Source: Asterias amurensis
Taxonomy: Eukaryota > Echinodermata > Asteroidea > Forcipulatida > Asteriidae
Direction: 5' to 3'
Assembly: GCF_032118995.1 (NCBI RefSeq)
Contig: NC_092667.1
Coordinates: 2,286,931-2,350,930, forward strand
DNA length: 64,000 nucleotides
The position numbers were made by a program, and so were the translations under genes. Shown piece by piece: positions 1 to 12,500 of this stretch. Position 1 is the stretch's first letter. Each line of letters begins with the position of its first letter. The notes below the pieces were generated by a model that searched no databases, was not told where the DNA came from, and worked only from the letters and a program-made list of their open reading frames with translations.

Positions 1-276
1 AAAACCTTACTTGGTAACAAGGATGGCGAGAGGTTGTTAGTATAAAACATTGTGAGAAATGGCTCCCTCTGAAGTGGAGCAGTTTTTGAGATTTCCACAT
101 ATTTGATTTCGAGATCTGAGTGTGACAAGGGTGTTTTTTCTTTCATTATTATCTCCCAACTTCGACGACCAATTGAGTTCAAATTTTCAAGGGTTTGTTA
201 TTTTATGCATATGTTGAGTTACACCAAGTGAGAAGACTGGTTTTTGACAATTACCAATAGTGTCCAGTGTCTTTAA
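1..276 (+). mobile_element. MITE family A copy 1, cut by the window edge
   Basis: Matches the family consensus through CTCCCTCTGAAGT, TCTTTCATTATTATCTC and the terminal CAATAGTGTCCAGTGTCTTTAA. The left end is outside the window. Confidence 0.75.
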
Positions 277-354
277 CTCGTCCTAAGTCCTAAGATTAAT
301 CCTAAGACAGCAGTGCCTTTAAGACAGATTTATTTGTCATCAAATTTTGCTCAG

Positions 355-580
355 GTCGACACATTCCACTTTGACGCAGTGTCAGTCGGTCAACTCCACA
401 AGGCCATTCTGACCATTAGCTCCGATGAGAAACAAGATACATGGTTTGTAGAGAAACTCACTGTGCAAGAAGGTCGCTTTGCCAAGACGAGATCTGTCTT
501 TGCATCTAAGATGTGGTTTGGTAACGCTATCATCGGAGAAGATGGTAATACAGTGCTTGAAGCCGATCTACAACTAGAAG
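355..580 (+). CDS. C-terminal half of a type II PLAT domain (module 0)
   Basis: This single exon begins after a TTGCTCAG acceptor with VDTFHFDAVSVGQ and runs through DTWFVEKLTVQEG, the second half of a PLAT beta-sandwich. The N-terminal strands must lie upstream of the window. It ends in phase 1 with an ADLQLEG linker. Like module 4, it fuses the middle and last parts of the domain in one exon. Confidence 0.8.
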
Positions 581-3500
581 GTAAATTATTCTCATGTTTT
601 ATTGATCGGTACTAAAGAAGTCCCTTTCGTTAGGAATACCCAGCTGTCCGACAAACACACCACCACTTGTGCAATTACCGCATCAATCAGTTAATCAATA
701 ACAATTTATAAAGGGCCTACATCAAAGGTGAAGTTAATTATAATAATAATAATAAAAACCAGTTTTTATAAAGCGCTTTTCACACCCGGAGGGCGTCCCA
801 AAGCGCTTGACATTATTACCCCTGGTCACTGGGCCTTAAATCACTCCTTAAACCATCTCAGCACCCTGGTGGGGAGTATGCAGCCTGTGCAACATTAATA
901 TGCGCTACTCGGCTAAAATCAATCACAAGAACCATCTCTGCCCTCACAGGTACCCATTTACCCCTGGGTGGAGAGAAGCAATTATAGTTAAGTGTCTTGC
1001 TCAGGGACACAAGTGTCACGACCGGGATTCGAACCCACACTCTGCTGAACAGAAGCACCAGAGCTTGAGTTCGGTGCTCTTATCCACTCGGCCACGACAC
1101 CCTTTAATCTAAGTCATTGATGGTAGGCCTCCTGAAACAAGTGGGCTTTCAGAAGTGTCTGGGATGTGCTGAAGGATGTTGTGTCCCTGATGTGATTTGG
1201 AAGCATCGTTGACAAGCAAAACTGCACTAATAGTAACAGTCAGGCCAGCATAAAACTGTATGCGTCCTGGCCGAGCACCGGATTCAAGCTCTGGTGTTTC
1301 TGATCAGTAGAGTGTGGGTTTGAGTCCCAGGCGTGACACTTGTGTTCTTAAGCGAGACACTTTACCATTATTGCTGCATCCTTCAGATGGGACGTAATGC
1401 CGTAGGTCCTGTGTGTTGTGTAATGCACGTATAAGAACGCAGTGCACTAATCGTAAAGAGAAAGGGGTACGCCCTTGTGTTCCTGGCTTGATGGACTGCA
1501 GATTTCACCACAGCATCTTGTAAAGCATTACATGGTGCTATAAAGGAAAAGGCCTCATAATTCAAAACGTAGTCCCACATAACTTGCTTGAAAATACTGA
1601 ATGTTGAATCACCTTGAGCGCCACTGACAGACTGAGTGATAGATATGAGCGCTATATTAGAAGCCACTATTAGTATTATTATTATTATAACTATGCATAA
1701 TACCTGTGTTACTTTCCTTTGTTTTATTACAGTATTATTTACACTATACTAACTAAATCCGTTTCATATACTAACTTCACTCCCGCTCATTCCAAACCCA
1801 TGTGTGATATCATCATTGCACGTATTGGCTTCTTCATTTGGTTAATTCAGAGTTTATTAAGTAGTTCATTACTACATAAAACACATACTCCAGTAGAGTC
1901 TGCTACTTAAGCCCGTTCATACTCCTCCGAGTGCGAAGTGAACTTTGACGTCACATGGTTGTTTTAACAGCGAATGTTTGGCATGAGTTGAGCACAAGTC
2001 AACTGATGTGAATTGTTTGTTGTGAATTGGTGACGTCAAAATTTGTATCGTATTCGCATTCGCAGTAAGTATGAACTAGGCCTGGGCGAATTATTCGAAT
2101 ATCCGGTTAATGGCGAATAGGTTTTCCTATCCGTAACCGCGAATGCCTTTTTTTTCTTAACCGGATATCCGTATAGGGCGCGAATACCTATTTACAAACC
2201 GGATAATTCTGTTATTACAACCGAGTAACCGGATATTCTTTAATATCCGAATATCCGCGGACGTCGGGCAACAACTGATATGAATTGTTTTGTCTGAATC
2301 CTTATGAAACTTCTATTAAGACAGCATAAAACAGCATATATTAAGTACTTAACTATGCTCACCTCCGTGAAGAGTTAAAACAATGACATTTCTGACGTAA
2401 TTTGTTCAAAGATTACAAAAGTTTTCCATCACGTAGAGTCAATCACGATCAAAAGAAAAAGCAAATCGCCATCTTTAAATTAGATCCGGTCATTTTTATG
2501 AATGAACCGAGTGACACTGTCTAAAACTAATATCAATCCGCCCATAACTCATTCACAAACGAACAGCGCCCTCTAGCAGCAAAAAAACTATTCGAATATC
2601 CGGTTAATTTCGGATAGTTGGCCAGCGGTATCCGAATAACAAAATTTCACTATTCGCCCAGCACTAGTATGAACCGGGCTGTACTTCAAAAGTTGATCCA
2701 TTTTCTTGACTTACAAATCATACAATACAAATCTGTTTGAAATAGCCCATTCAACTAGGCTTTTATGGTTTTATTACAGCAGGTCAACTTCTGAATTTGG
2801 TAGATGTATATGTAGTAGCCACTTTCATTTGTTGATTTGTTCCAATTGTTTGATTTGTGATTCCATTTTAGTTTTTTTTATTTGGTTTGCTTGTTAATTT
2901 TGTCGGACTTCTGATGGTTTTTGACGTAAAGGCAAAGGTTTACCGGAGAGAGAATTGTTCCTTGAAGGCAAGTTTCTTCAAAACACCATCAGCTCGACCA
3001 CCTCTCACTCACTCACTGCACTCTCACTATTATGACTATTTAATGGTCAAAGTTTTGCACCGGGCAAACTAATTGCAGGCCTCTATGCTTCGTTTTTGAA
3101 AGGGCAAGGGCACCAAGGCATTTTCTCTTTGGGTAATAAAGAGCTCCCTATGAGGAAATTGTACATTTCTACTGGAGCATTTCCAGGGCACCACGGCAAT
3201 GAAAGACCAGGGGGCATGGAGGCAATTGCCTTCGTTGCCTCTATGAAGTATCAGGCTTGTTATTGATAATAAACACTTACGCATTACGTATTGCACTACA
3301 TGACACACAAAATGCGCTTTCACTATAACCAAATAAATAGCACATGCACAGTCCGTATTGTGGGGCACCAAGGCAATGACCAGGGGCATGGAGGCAATCA
3401 CCTTCGAAGTCTCTGTGAAGTATCAGCCCTGTAATCTATAATAAACACTTCCCTGTATTTCGGGTTGCACTACACATCACAAAATGCGTTTCCACTAACC

Positions 3501-6500
3501 AAGACCACGAGCACATGCACACTCCGTATTGTAGACGCCTAACCAAAAACCTTGTAAGTGTGACGCATACATTTACAGAGGGCGCTTGTCAATCTTCCAA
3601 GATATGTGTGTTTATTCAATGTTGCATAATATCACAATAATTAAAAATGAATAATACAAAATGTTGTTTAATCAAATTGACAGTACATGAACGTTTTACA
3701 GCAGTGATATGAAAGTGAGCTTTAAAATGGTACATCTAGGTCGGGGGTGAAGCAACAGCTTTTGTTTCTCAGTCTATGGACGGACAGACAAATGACAGAC
3801 ATACATAAAAAGACAGGACATAAATGGGTGTATTAAGACAGAAAACAAAATAACCACAACCAGCCACAATCCATTGTTCCATATTGACCATGTTCATAAC
3901 TGTCTTAAATAACCACAACCTGTCACGCTCCATTGTTCCATATTGACCACGTTCATCACTGTCTTAAATAACCACACCCCGCCACACTCCATTGTTCCAT
4001 ATTGACCACGTTCATCACTGTCTTAAATAACCACAACTTGCCATGCTCCAATGTTCCATATTGACCACGTTCATCACTGTCTTAAATAACCACAACCTGC
4101 CATGCTCCAATGTTCCATATTGACCACGTTCATCACTGTTTTAAATAACCACAACCTGCCACACTCCATTGTTCCATATTGACCACGTTCATCACTGTCT
4201 TAAATAACCACAACTTGCCATGCTCCAATGTTCCATATTGACCACGTTCATCACTGTCTTAAATAACCACAACCTGCCATGCTCCAATGTTCTGTATTGA
4301 CCACGTTCATCACTGTTTTAAATAACCACAACCTGCCACACTCCATTGTTCCATATTGACCACGTTCATCACTGTTTTAAATAACCACAAAATGCCACGC
4401 TCCAATGTTCCATTTGAACATGTTCGTCACTGTCTTAAATAACCACAACCTGCCACGCTCCAATGTTCCATATTGACCACGTTCATCACTGTTTTAAATA
4501 ACCACAAAATGCCACGCTCCAATGTTCCATTTGAACATGTTCGTCACTGTCTTAAATAACCACAACCTGCCATGCTCCAATGTTCCATATTGACCACGTT
4601 CATCACTCTCTTAAATAATCACAACTTGCCACACTCCATTGTTCCATATTGCCCAGTCTTATATAACTACAACCTGCCACGCACCAATGTTCCATATTGA
4701 CCCTGTTAATCACTGCCGTAATAAACCACAATTTGCCACGCTCAATCACACCACACCACACTATGCCACAAGTGTCGTACCATCACAAATGAGCACATGT
4801 GAAACCATCCATGGTAAAACTAAGGAATCAGACATATTTATAAAATCTTGAGTTATACTCTTTTAAAGTTGGAATTCTAAACTATTTGTAGGTGAAGAGG
4901 ATGTTCCTAAAGACAAGGATTCAGAGGAAGACGATGGAGAGTCTGCATCCAAAGGGAACTGGACCATCTGGATCACCCCTGGAAAGGAAAATGGAATGGG
5001 CACAAACTCGAACCTCTTTGTTCAAGTATATGGAGAAAAGGGAAGCAGTGAGGTTATACCATTGAAGCCACAGGAGGAGGATAAAGCTAAGGAGGGTGAG
5101 GTTAAGGTAAATGAGGAGAAATCTGACGGAGATGCTGAGAAAGACAGTCCTCCTGAGGAGAAAGATGCTACGATTGAAGAGAATGGAAAGACTGATGGCA
5201 ACAAGGAAGATATCGCATTCCCAGCAGGATGTGTCAAAGACTTCAAGGTAAGTTTTAAAGGCACCGGACATTATACTTTTGGTAATTACTCAAAATAATT
5301 GTTGGCATAAAAACTTACTTGGTATTAAGCAATGGAGAGCTGTTGCTGGTATAAAACATTGTGAGAAACGGCTCCCTCTGAAGTAATGTAGTTTTTGAGA
5401 GAGGTAAATTTCTCACTCAAATATTAAAAGACTTCACGCCTGAAGCCTTTTTTTAGGCATCTGAAAGCACAGGAGTTTGTGCAACAAGGGTGTTTTTTCC
5501 CTTTCATTATTCTCTTACAAGGTTTTTTTTGTTTCACTTTTCCGAGAGTCCTTGGCTTCACAACTCAAATAAATAGAATTAAATGAGTAATGATGAAAGG
5601 AAATCCAGATGAATATTTACTAGTCTGTCTAACTTTGGTGTATTTGTTTCACAGATTGAGGTCGGTGAGATTGGTCCTATTTATAAGGTCCGTCTTATTC
5701 TAGATGAAGATGACGACAAAGATGAAAAACAGAGCATCTTTTTGGAGAAGGTGAGATATCAATTATTTCATTAATTGATCTATGAATGTCAACAACAACA
5801 ATATGCTAATCAACACTTGATAAATACGCCAAAGCTAATTAAATCCTTCAGTGGTTGCATGTCGTGACCTAGCGGTTAAGAGCACCAAACTAAAGCTCTA
5901 GTGTTCCAATCAGCAGATTGTGGGTTACGAGTCCCAGTCGTGAAACTTGTGTCCTTCAAGGAACACGTTGCCTTGCACCGGACGAGTTGTTCTATAAAAA
6001 GCGTTTGTAACCGTTTGTTTTAAAATGCGTATAATGGTTAGAAAGATGTTTTAAAAGTAGAAAACAATGATCCACACAAGTTTGCCCCAAAATTGCGTGG
6101 TTTTCCTTTCTATTTTGCAAACTATTACGGTGGGCCATTTATGGGAGTCAAGAATTTGACTCCCATAAATGGCCGACCGTGTTAGTCAACGAGGTAAAAG
6201 GAAAACCGTGCAATTTCAAGGCATGTTGCTTGGTCTTTCGGATGGGACATAAAGCTGTTGGTCCAGTGTGTTGTGTAATGCACTTAAAAAGAACCAGTAC
6301 ACACATATTGTGCTACAGAATTTTGTGAATCATTCATTACCAAGGTGCTATGTGAAAGGAGAAGGTCTCATAAAGTCAAAAGTAGTCCCACATACCTTGC
6401 ATGAAAATATTGTATGTTGAATCGCTTTGAGTGTCACTGATTGCAGATATGAGCGCTATATATAAGTAGCCATTATTATTAATAATTACTGTTATTAATT

Positions 6501-9500
6501 AATAGGTTAAAATGAAAGACCAAGACACCAACCAAGAGTTTCACTTTTTCATCAACCGTTGGCTTCGTCATTCTGAGGACATTTCTGCCTCATCGACCGA
6601 CGCAGAGTCATCACCGAAGTCAGAATCGCAAAACAAACAAGAGGAAGCTGAGCCTGAAGTTGAGGACAAATCAGACGCTAAGAATAAGAAGAAGAAGAAG
6701 GAGGACAAGTCGAAAAAATCCAAGAAAACAAAGGACGACGATAAGAAAAGTAAAGCGGACGAAAAGACAAAGAAGAAAGACAAGAATGAGAAGGAGAAGG
6801 CTGGAAAGCAGGAGAAAGTCAAAAACCAGGAGAAGACTGACGAGAAGGAAGACGTGAAGGATGAGAAGGAGACTGGAGAGCAGAAGGAAGACGTTAAGAA
6901 AGAAACGAGCGATGAGAATGTAGCTGGTTATATTGAGTTACCAGCCATCAGGCCGGACATCCCACCTTTACAAGGTATGATATGGTAGTTCATTCATTTA
7001 TCATTCATTCATTCATCATAGCTGTCCTCCCGACGAGGCAAGTCTAGGAGATGGCTAGTCAACCACTATGAGTCTCCATCATAGAGTTATAAAAGAACTA
7101 GAGGGCGCACTGGTGATGCTGCTTGCACAAACGCGACGGGACCGCAAGGATCGACCCCGCAGTGCTCACTCGGGTGAGCCCCTGACAAGAGCTAAGCGAA
7201 CGATCACACTCGCCCTCTGGTGGTGACGCCATGCACCTCAGGTCACCCCCAAGTGACCTACTCCACAAGCAGGGCACTGGGGGCTGACCCGGGTGAGCCC
7301 CGTCAAAGCTATTCGAACGTACCGGGGCAGACCGGGGTCGACCCAGAGAAGCTAAACGAACCACCCATTGATTGTCATTATTTTTTTTTATACAGTTTAT
7401 CAGTATGAGTTGTCAGTACACACTGGTGATAAGGGGGCAGCTTCTTACGATGGTATCATCTATGCCACTCTGCATGGACAGCGAGGGGATACGGGCAAGA
7501 GAGTATTACGCAAATCGAACAACAAAACCATGTTCAATAATACACAGGTAAGATACATCTGTAACATATTAATAATAATTATAATAATAATAAGATTTAT
7601 AATGCGCACGTGTCCACCCTGCTGGGTGTTCAAGGCGCAGTAAAAACCAACAAACAAAACAAAACAAAACAAAGAAAACATACACAACAAAACTAGTCCT
7701 TGAAAACCTGTGACATAAGATAAGTTTTGAGAAGAGATTTGAATGTTGTGGTATAAAGACAAGATCTAAGATTAAGTGGTAGAGAGTTCCAGATGCGTGA
7801 CGCAGCTGAAGAAAAAAACCTTTTGGGTTCTATGGTTAAAGTTGTTCACTCAAAACCTCCCGTACAACTTCAGAAAGAGTTTTCCAAAAGTTGGATACTT
7901 GCAGATTTGCACAATCTAAGGATAAGTTAGAAAATTTTTGAGATATGGTGGGCACTATAATAATATGAATAATAATAGTGAACATTTCTAGTATACTCCT
8001 GGCACAAAACCAAAAGCTCTGTTAGTAAAAACACAAAGACAAGTTTGAAAACTATGGTTTCTGAAAAAGATGTGTTTTAAGATGTGTCTTGAATTGAGAA
8101 CAAGAATCTGCTTGTCTGGGTTGGAGGCTGTTCCAAAGAGATGGCCCGGCTCGTGAAAAGCAGCGATCACCCCAGGAGTGCCATGATTGTGGAACGTTCA
8201 GGAGCAGGTTGTTTGTGGAACGAAGGTGTCTTGGAGATGAATTAAGTCATTGATGTACCCACGTGTGAAACATTGCAATGTTGTTGTTATTTACAGGTTG
8301 ATTTGTTTACTATTGAGGCTGTTGATATCCTACGGCCGTCTAGCATCACTCTAGGTCATGGGTCAGAAGGATTGGGTGCTGGCTGGTTTCTAGATAAAGT
8401 GACCGTTAAGGAATCATCAACAGCGACTATACAGTATGTCTTCCCTTGTAAACGGTAAGTCGGACATCCAGGGCCCAACTTTATAAAGCTGTTAAAGACA
8501 GTGGACACTATTGGTAATTGTCAAAGACCAGTCTTCTCACTTGGTGTATCTCAACATATGCATGAAATAACAAAAATTTGAGCTCAATTGGTCGTCGAAG
8601 TTGCGAGATAATAATGAAAGAAAAAACACCCAATTGTCACATGAAGTTGTGTGCGTTTAGATGGTTGATTTCGAGACCTCAAGTTCTAAATCTGAGGTCT
8701 TGGAAATCAAATTTGTGGAAAATTACTGCTTTCTTGAAAACTACGTCACTTCAGCGGGAGCCGTTTCTCACAAGGTTTTATACTATCAACCTCTCCCCAT
8801 TACTCGTTACCAAGTGAGGTTTTATGCTGATAATTATTTTGAGTAGTTACCAATAGTGTCCACTGCCTTTAAAGGTCTTCAAAAAGTACCAAAGAAATTA
8901 TATCAAACGGAAACATAACTAAACCAAAGTTAAACCAAATATATTTTATTCCAGATGGTTAGATACCGGCGTGGACAATCGTAAACTTGAACATAACCTT
9001 CCCCTCCTGGGTGAAGTGGAGTGTCCCATACCCATGACCTCTGACACTAAAGGTCACTGGGAGGTCAAGGTCGAGACTAGTAAGCAAGAAGATGCAGGGA
9101 CTTCAGCGAAGGTCTTAATGACTGTTTACGGCGAGAAGGGACAGAAATCTTTACATCCGTTGGAGAGAGAAGCGTTCTTGCCTGGCTCTGAGGAGACATT
9201 CGAGGTGGGTGTAGAGACCTTTGGGTTCTTCTCAAAAATTCTCCTCTACTCTAATCATTATTTTGTAATGGAAAAAATGATCTTTGTTACGAATAACAAC
9301 TTAGATAAGTTCAATACCAAACTGGAGCTTTTTGTATTGCTATGTACCAACTAAATGCCTTGCATAATCATCAAACTTCCTGTTTTTGCAATTTGCCATT
9401 TCTCTCTTAGTATCGTTCTATAAGTACATGTAGTTGGTTTTACCAGTAGTTTGTATAGCTATGTACATTGAAGAAACTTTAATAAATTTCCCCCTCCAGG

Positions 9501-12500
9501 AAAAAAAAAAATTCTCCTCCACTAAACATTTCAATATAGTCGTGGAAGTGGACCATTTTACCTGAAAGATCTACTCCCTCCATACACTCCTACTAGAAAC
9601 CTCCGTTCTGCTAACAAAGACACCCTCGTTATCCCTAAAGTTACCACCAAAGCATATGGTCAACGTAGTTATCACTTATGGAACAATCTCCCTCTCCAAG
9701 CTGTCACTATCTCACATTTCATGAGTCTTCTCAAATCATTTCTGTAATTTTCTTTTATTCAAAAGAGCGCTTAGAGACTTTCTTTTTTAACGTGTTAGGT
9801 GCTATATTAATGCATTTGTTATTACTATTATTATGAGGTTGAGCATCTTGGGAACAGAGTCGATTAAATTAATGTTTTTGATACGTTACAGATCTCTGTT
9901 GGTGAGATAGGAGCCATTAGCAAGATTCGACTGCAGCATGATAACACGGGAGATAATCCAGCTTGGCATGTCAATTCAGTAAGTATACTCATCGGTACTT
10001 TCCCAGATTTTGGTGGCGTGCTGTGGTCGAGAACACCGAACTCAAGCTCTGGAGTTTCTGATCAGCAGAGTGTGGGTTCGAGTCTCAGTCGTGACACCTG
10101 TGCCCTTAAGCAAGACACTTAGCCATGATGCTTCGTTCTTCGGATGGGACATAAGGTTGATGGTCCCCTGTGTTGTGTAACACACGTAAAAAGACACTGC
10201 ACTTCTCGAAAAGAGAAGGGGTTCACCCCCTAGTTCCTGGTTTGATTGGCAGCATATTGCGCCACAGCACCTTGTAAAAGGAGTAGGTCCCATAATTCAA
10301 ACGTAGTTCCACATTCCTTGCAGGAAATACTGACTTTTGAAGCGCCTCAAGTGTCACTGAGTGACGGATATGACCGCTATAAAGAAGCCACTATTATTAT
10401 TCTTACATGTAGGTTTTAACTATGTGGATCTGAATGTTAGTTTAAAGGATTTGAGTACTTTTTCAAAATGCCACAGATTTACATTAAACTTACAGGGTTT
10501 GAAGATAATGATAGTGGAAAGCTTCCCTTCAAATAATACTAACTAAGGTTGTGTAGTTTTTGAGAAATGAGTAAAACAAGTCACACAAAAATTTTGGTCT
10601 CATGAGACCAAAATTATTTTAGCATTACATGTAAAATTCCCTTAACCAGTTATGATATTATACCAAAACCATAGCATAACTGGTTAATACGCTTTTACAT
10701 GCTAAAACTGAGACAAAAAATTATTACTTTTACTCATTTCTCAAAAACTACAGCACCTCAGTAAGTAAAATTTCAAGGGAAGCTTTCTACTATCATAATC
10801 TTCAAACTGTGCAAGTTTAATGTAAATCTGTGGACACTGTGTTTTTTGTTAGGAAAAAGTGCATGTACCCTTTAATCGGTCGGCGGCGGTGGTTTGATGC
10901 TAAACCACCTAGTACATTTTTCTTTGTTCATCCCTAAATTATTTGTTTATATTTGTGTCTGTCAGGTAACCATGAAGGATGTAGATACCAATGAGGAGAT
11001 GCAGTTTGTATTCGATCGTTGGTTTAGTCGAGATAAAGATACACAGCAGATATGTCAGGAGTTACCTGCAGTTAAAGATATGCAAGAATTACATCAAGGT
11101 AGGTTCTCCTTTAAGAGTTATTACATAGACAGATCTGGGGCCCGATTTCATAAAGCCTCTAAGCGCAACAAACCTGCTGAGCACAGGAAAATATTGCTTA
11201 GCAAAAAACAGGTTACCAGCCAACATTCAATTAAGTTTACATTGTTGTGACTGGTGCACCACTCATCTTTTGCTCAGCAAATAAATTTGCTCAGCAGTAT
11301 TTTCTGCAGAACAGCTTCATGAAATTTGGCCCAGAATCCATTCAAGATCACACTGATACTAAATATTTAAGTTTTCTTTATTTTTTTTTCTTCAAGTTTA
11401 CAACTACCAGGTCAAAGTTCACACTGGTGATGTAGAGAATGCCACCACAGAGGGCGACATTTATGTGACGCTTCATGGAAGCAAAGGAGACAGTGGACAA
11501 CGTCTTCTAGCGAAGTCAAACAATGAAACAAAGTTTGCAAAAGGACAGGTGAGAAAAAAATACATTTTGCATAAAGTTGGACTGGCAGTGATTTATATAT
11601 TTCTTGAAATATCAGCCGATGTACTCTTCCAATAGCAGATATTGTACTGAGCCTTTGTATTTTAAATAAAGCTGTAGTGGATTAACCCCTTCAAAATAGG
11701 CCACACTCTAACAAGTCTCCTGACAATGACTAGAGCTCCCTCTGAAGTGACATAGTTTTCGAGAAAGAAGTAATTGTCCATGAATTTGATTTCGAAACCT
11801 CATGTTTAGAATTTGAGGTCTCGAAATCAAGCATCTGAAAGCACACAACTTCGTGTAACAAGGGTGTTTTTTTCTTTCATTATCATCTCGCAACTACGAC
11901 GACCAACTGAGCTCAAATTTTCACAGGTTCGTTATTTTGTGCATATGTTGAGATACACCAACTGTGAAGGCTAGTCTTTAACAATTACCAATAGCGTCCA
12001 GTGTCTTTAAGCAAAGGTTTTCTATCTTCCGCCCAGGTAGTAGTTTAAAAGCAGGACAGTTCTTTTCAGAACTGAGAAGTCTCCCGAATCCCGCAAAATT
12101 TACTCCGCGGTAGTAGAATGTAAAGCAAGACAATTTTTTAAAAGAACATCATCTACCCTGCTAGAAGATACACACAGCGGATTTGAATGAATGTACTCTT
12201 TCGAAATGAGATCTCCTCTTTAGCACTAACTGATATTAACATTTTATTATTCTATTTCTATGTAGATCGATACATTTACTGTCAACGCTGTTGATCTAGG
12301 GAAGGTCCACACTGTGTCAGTGAGTAACCCCTCCCCTGACTCCGCCCACTCATGGTATCTAGAAAAGATGACCGTTAAGACGTATCCTAAGGCTGAGCAG
12401 GAACTCCTCTTCATGTCTTCACAATGGATCGGAGCAAAGGATGAGGAGAAGGAAGAGTTGAAGATGGCAGAGAATGATGTGGAATTACTTCTACAAGGTG

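Noticed and set aside
1010-1105. Possible tRNA gene read on the minus strand
   Set aside because: Box A and box B are present, but the sequence continues into a SINE body with a TTA tail, and the same head recurs in other SINE copies.
6568-6857. Arg-rich and Phe/Ser-rich frames over the charged insert
   Set aside because: They are alternative-frame shadows of the Lys/Glu-rich exon 6506-6974, which is supported by splice sites and phase.
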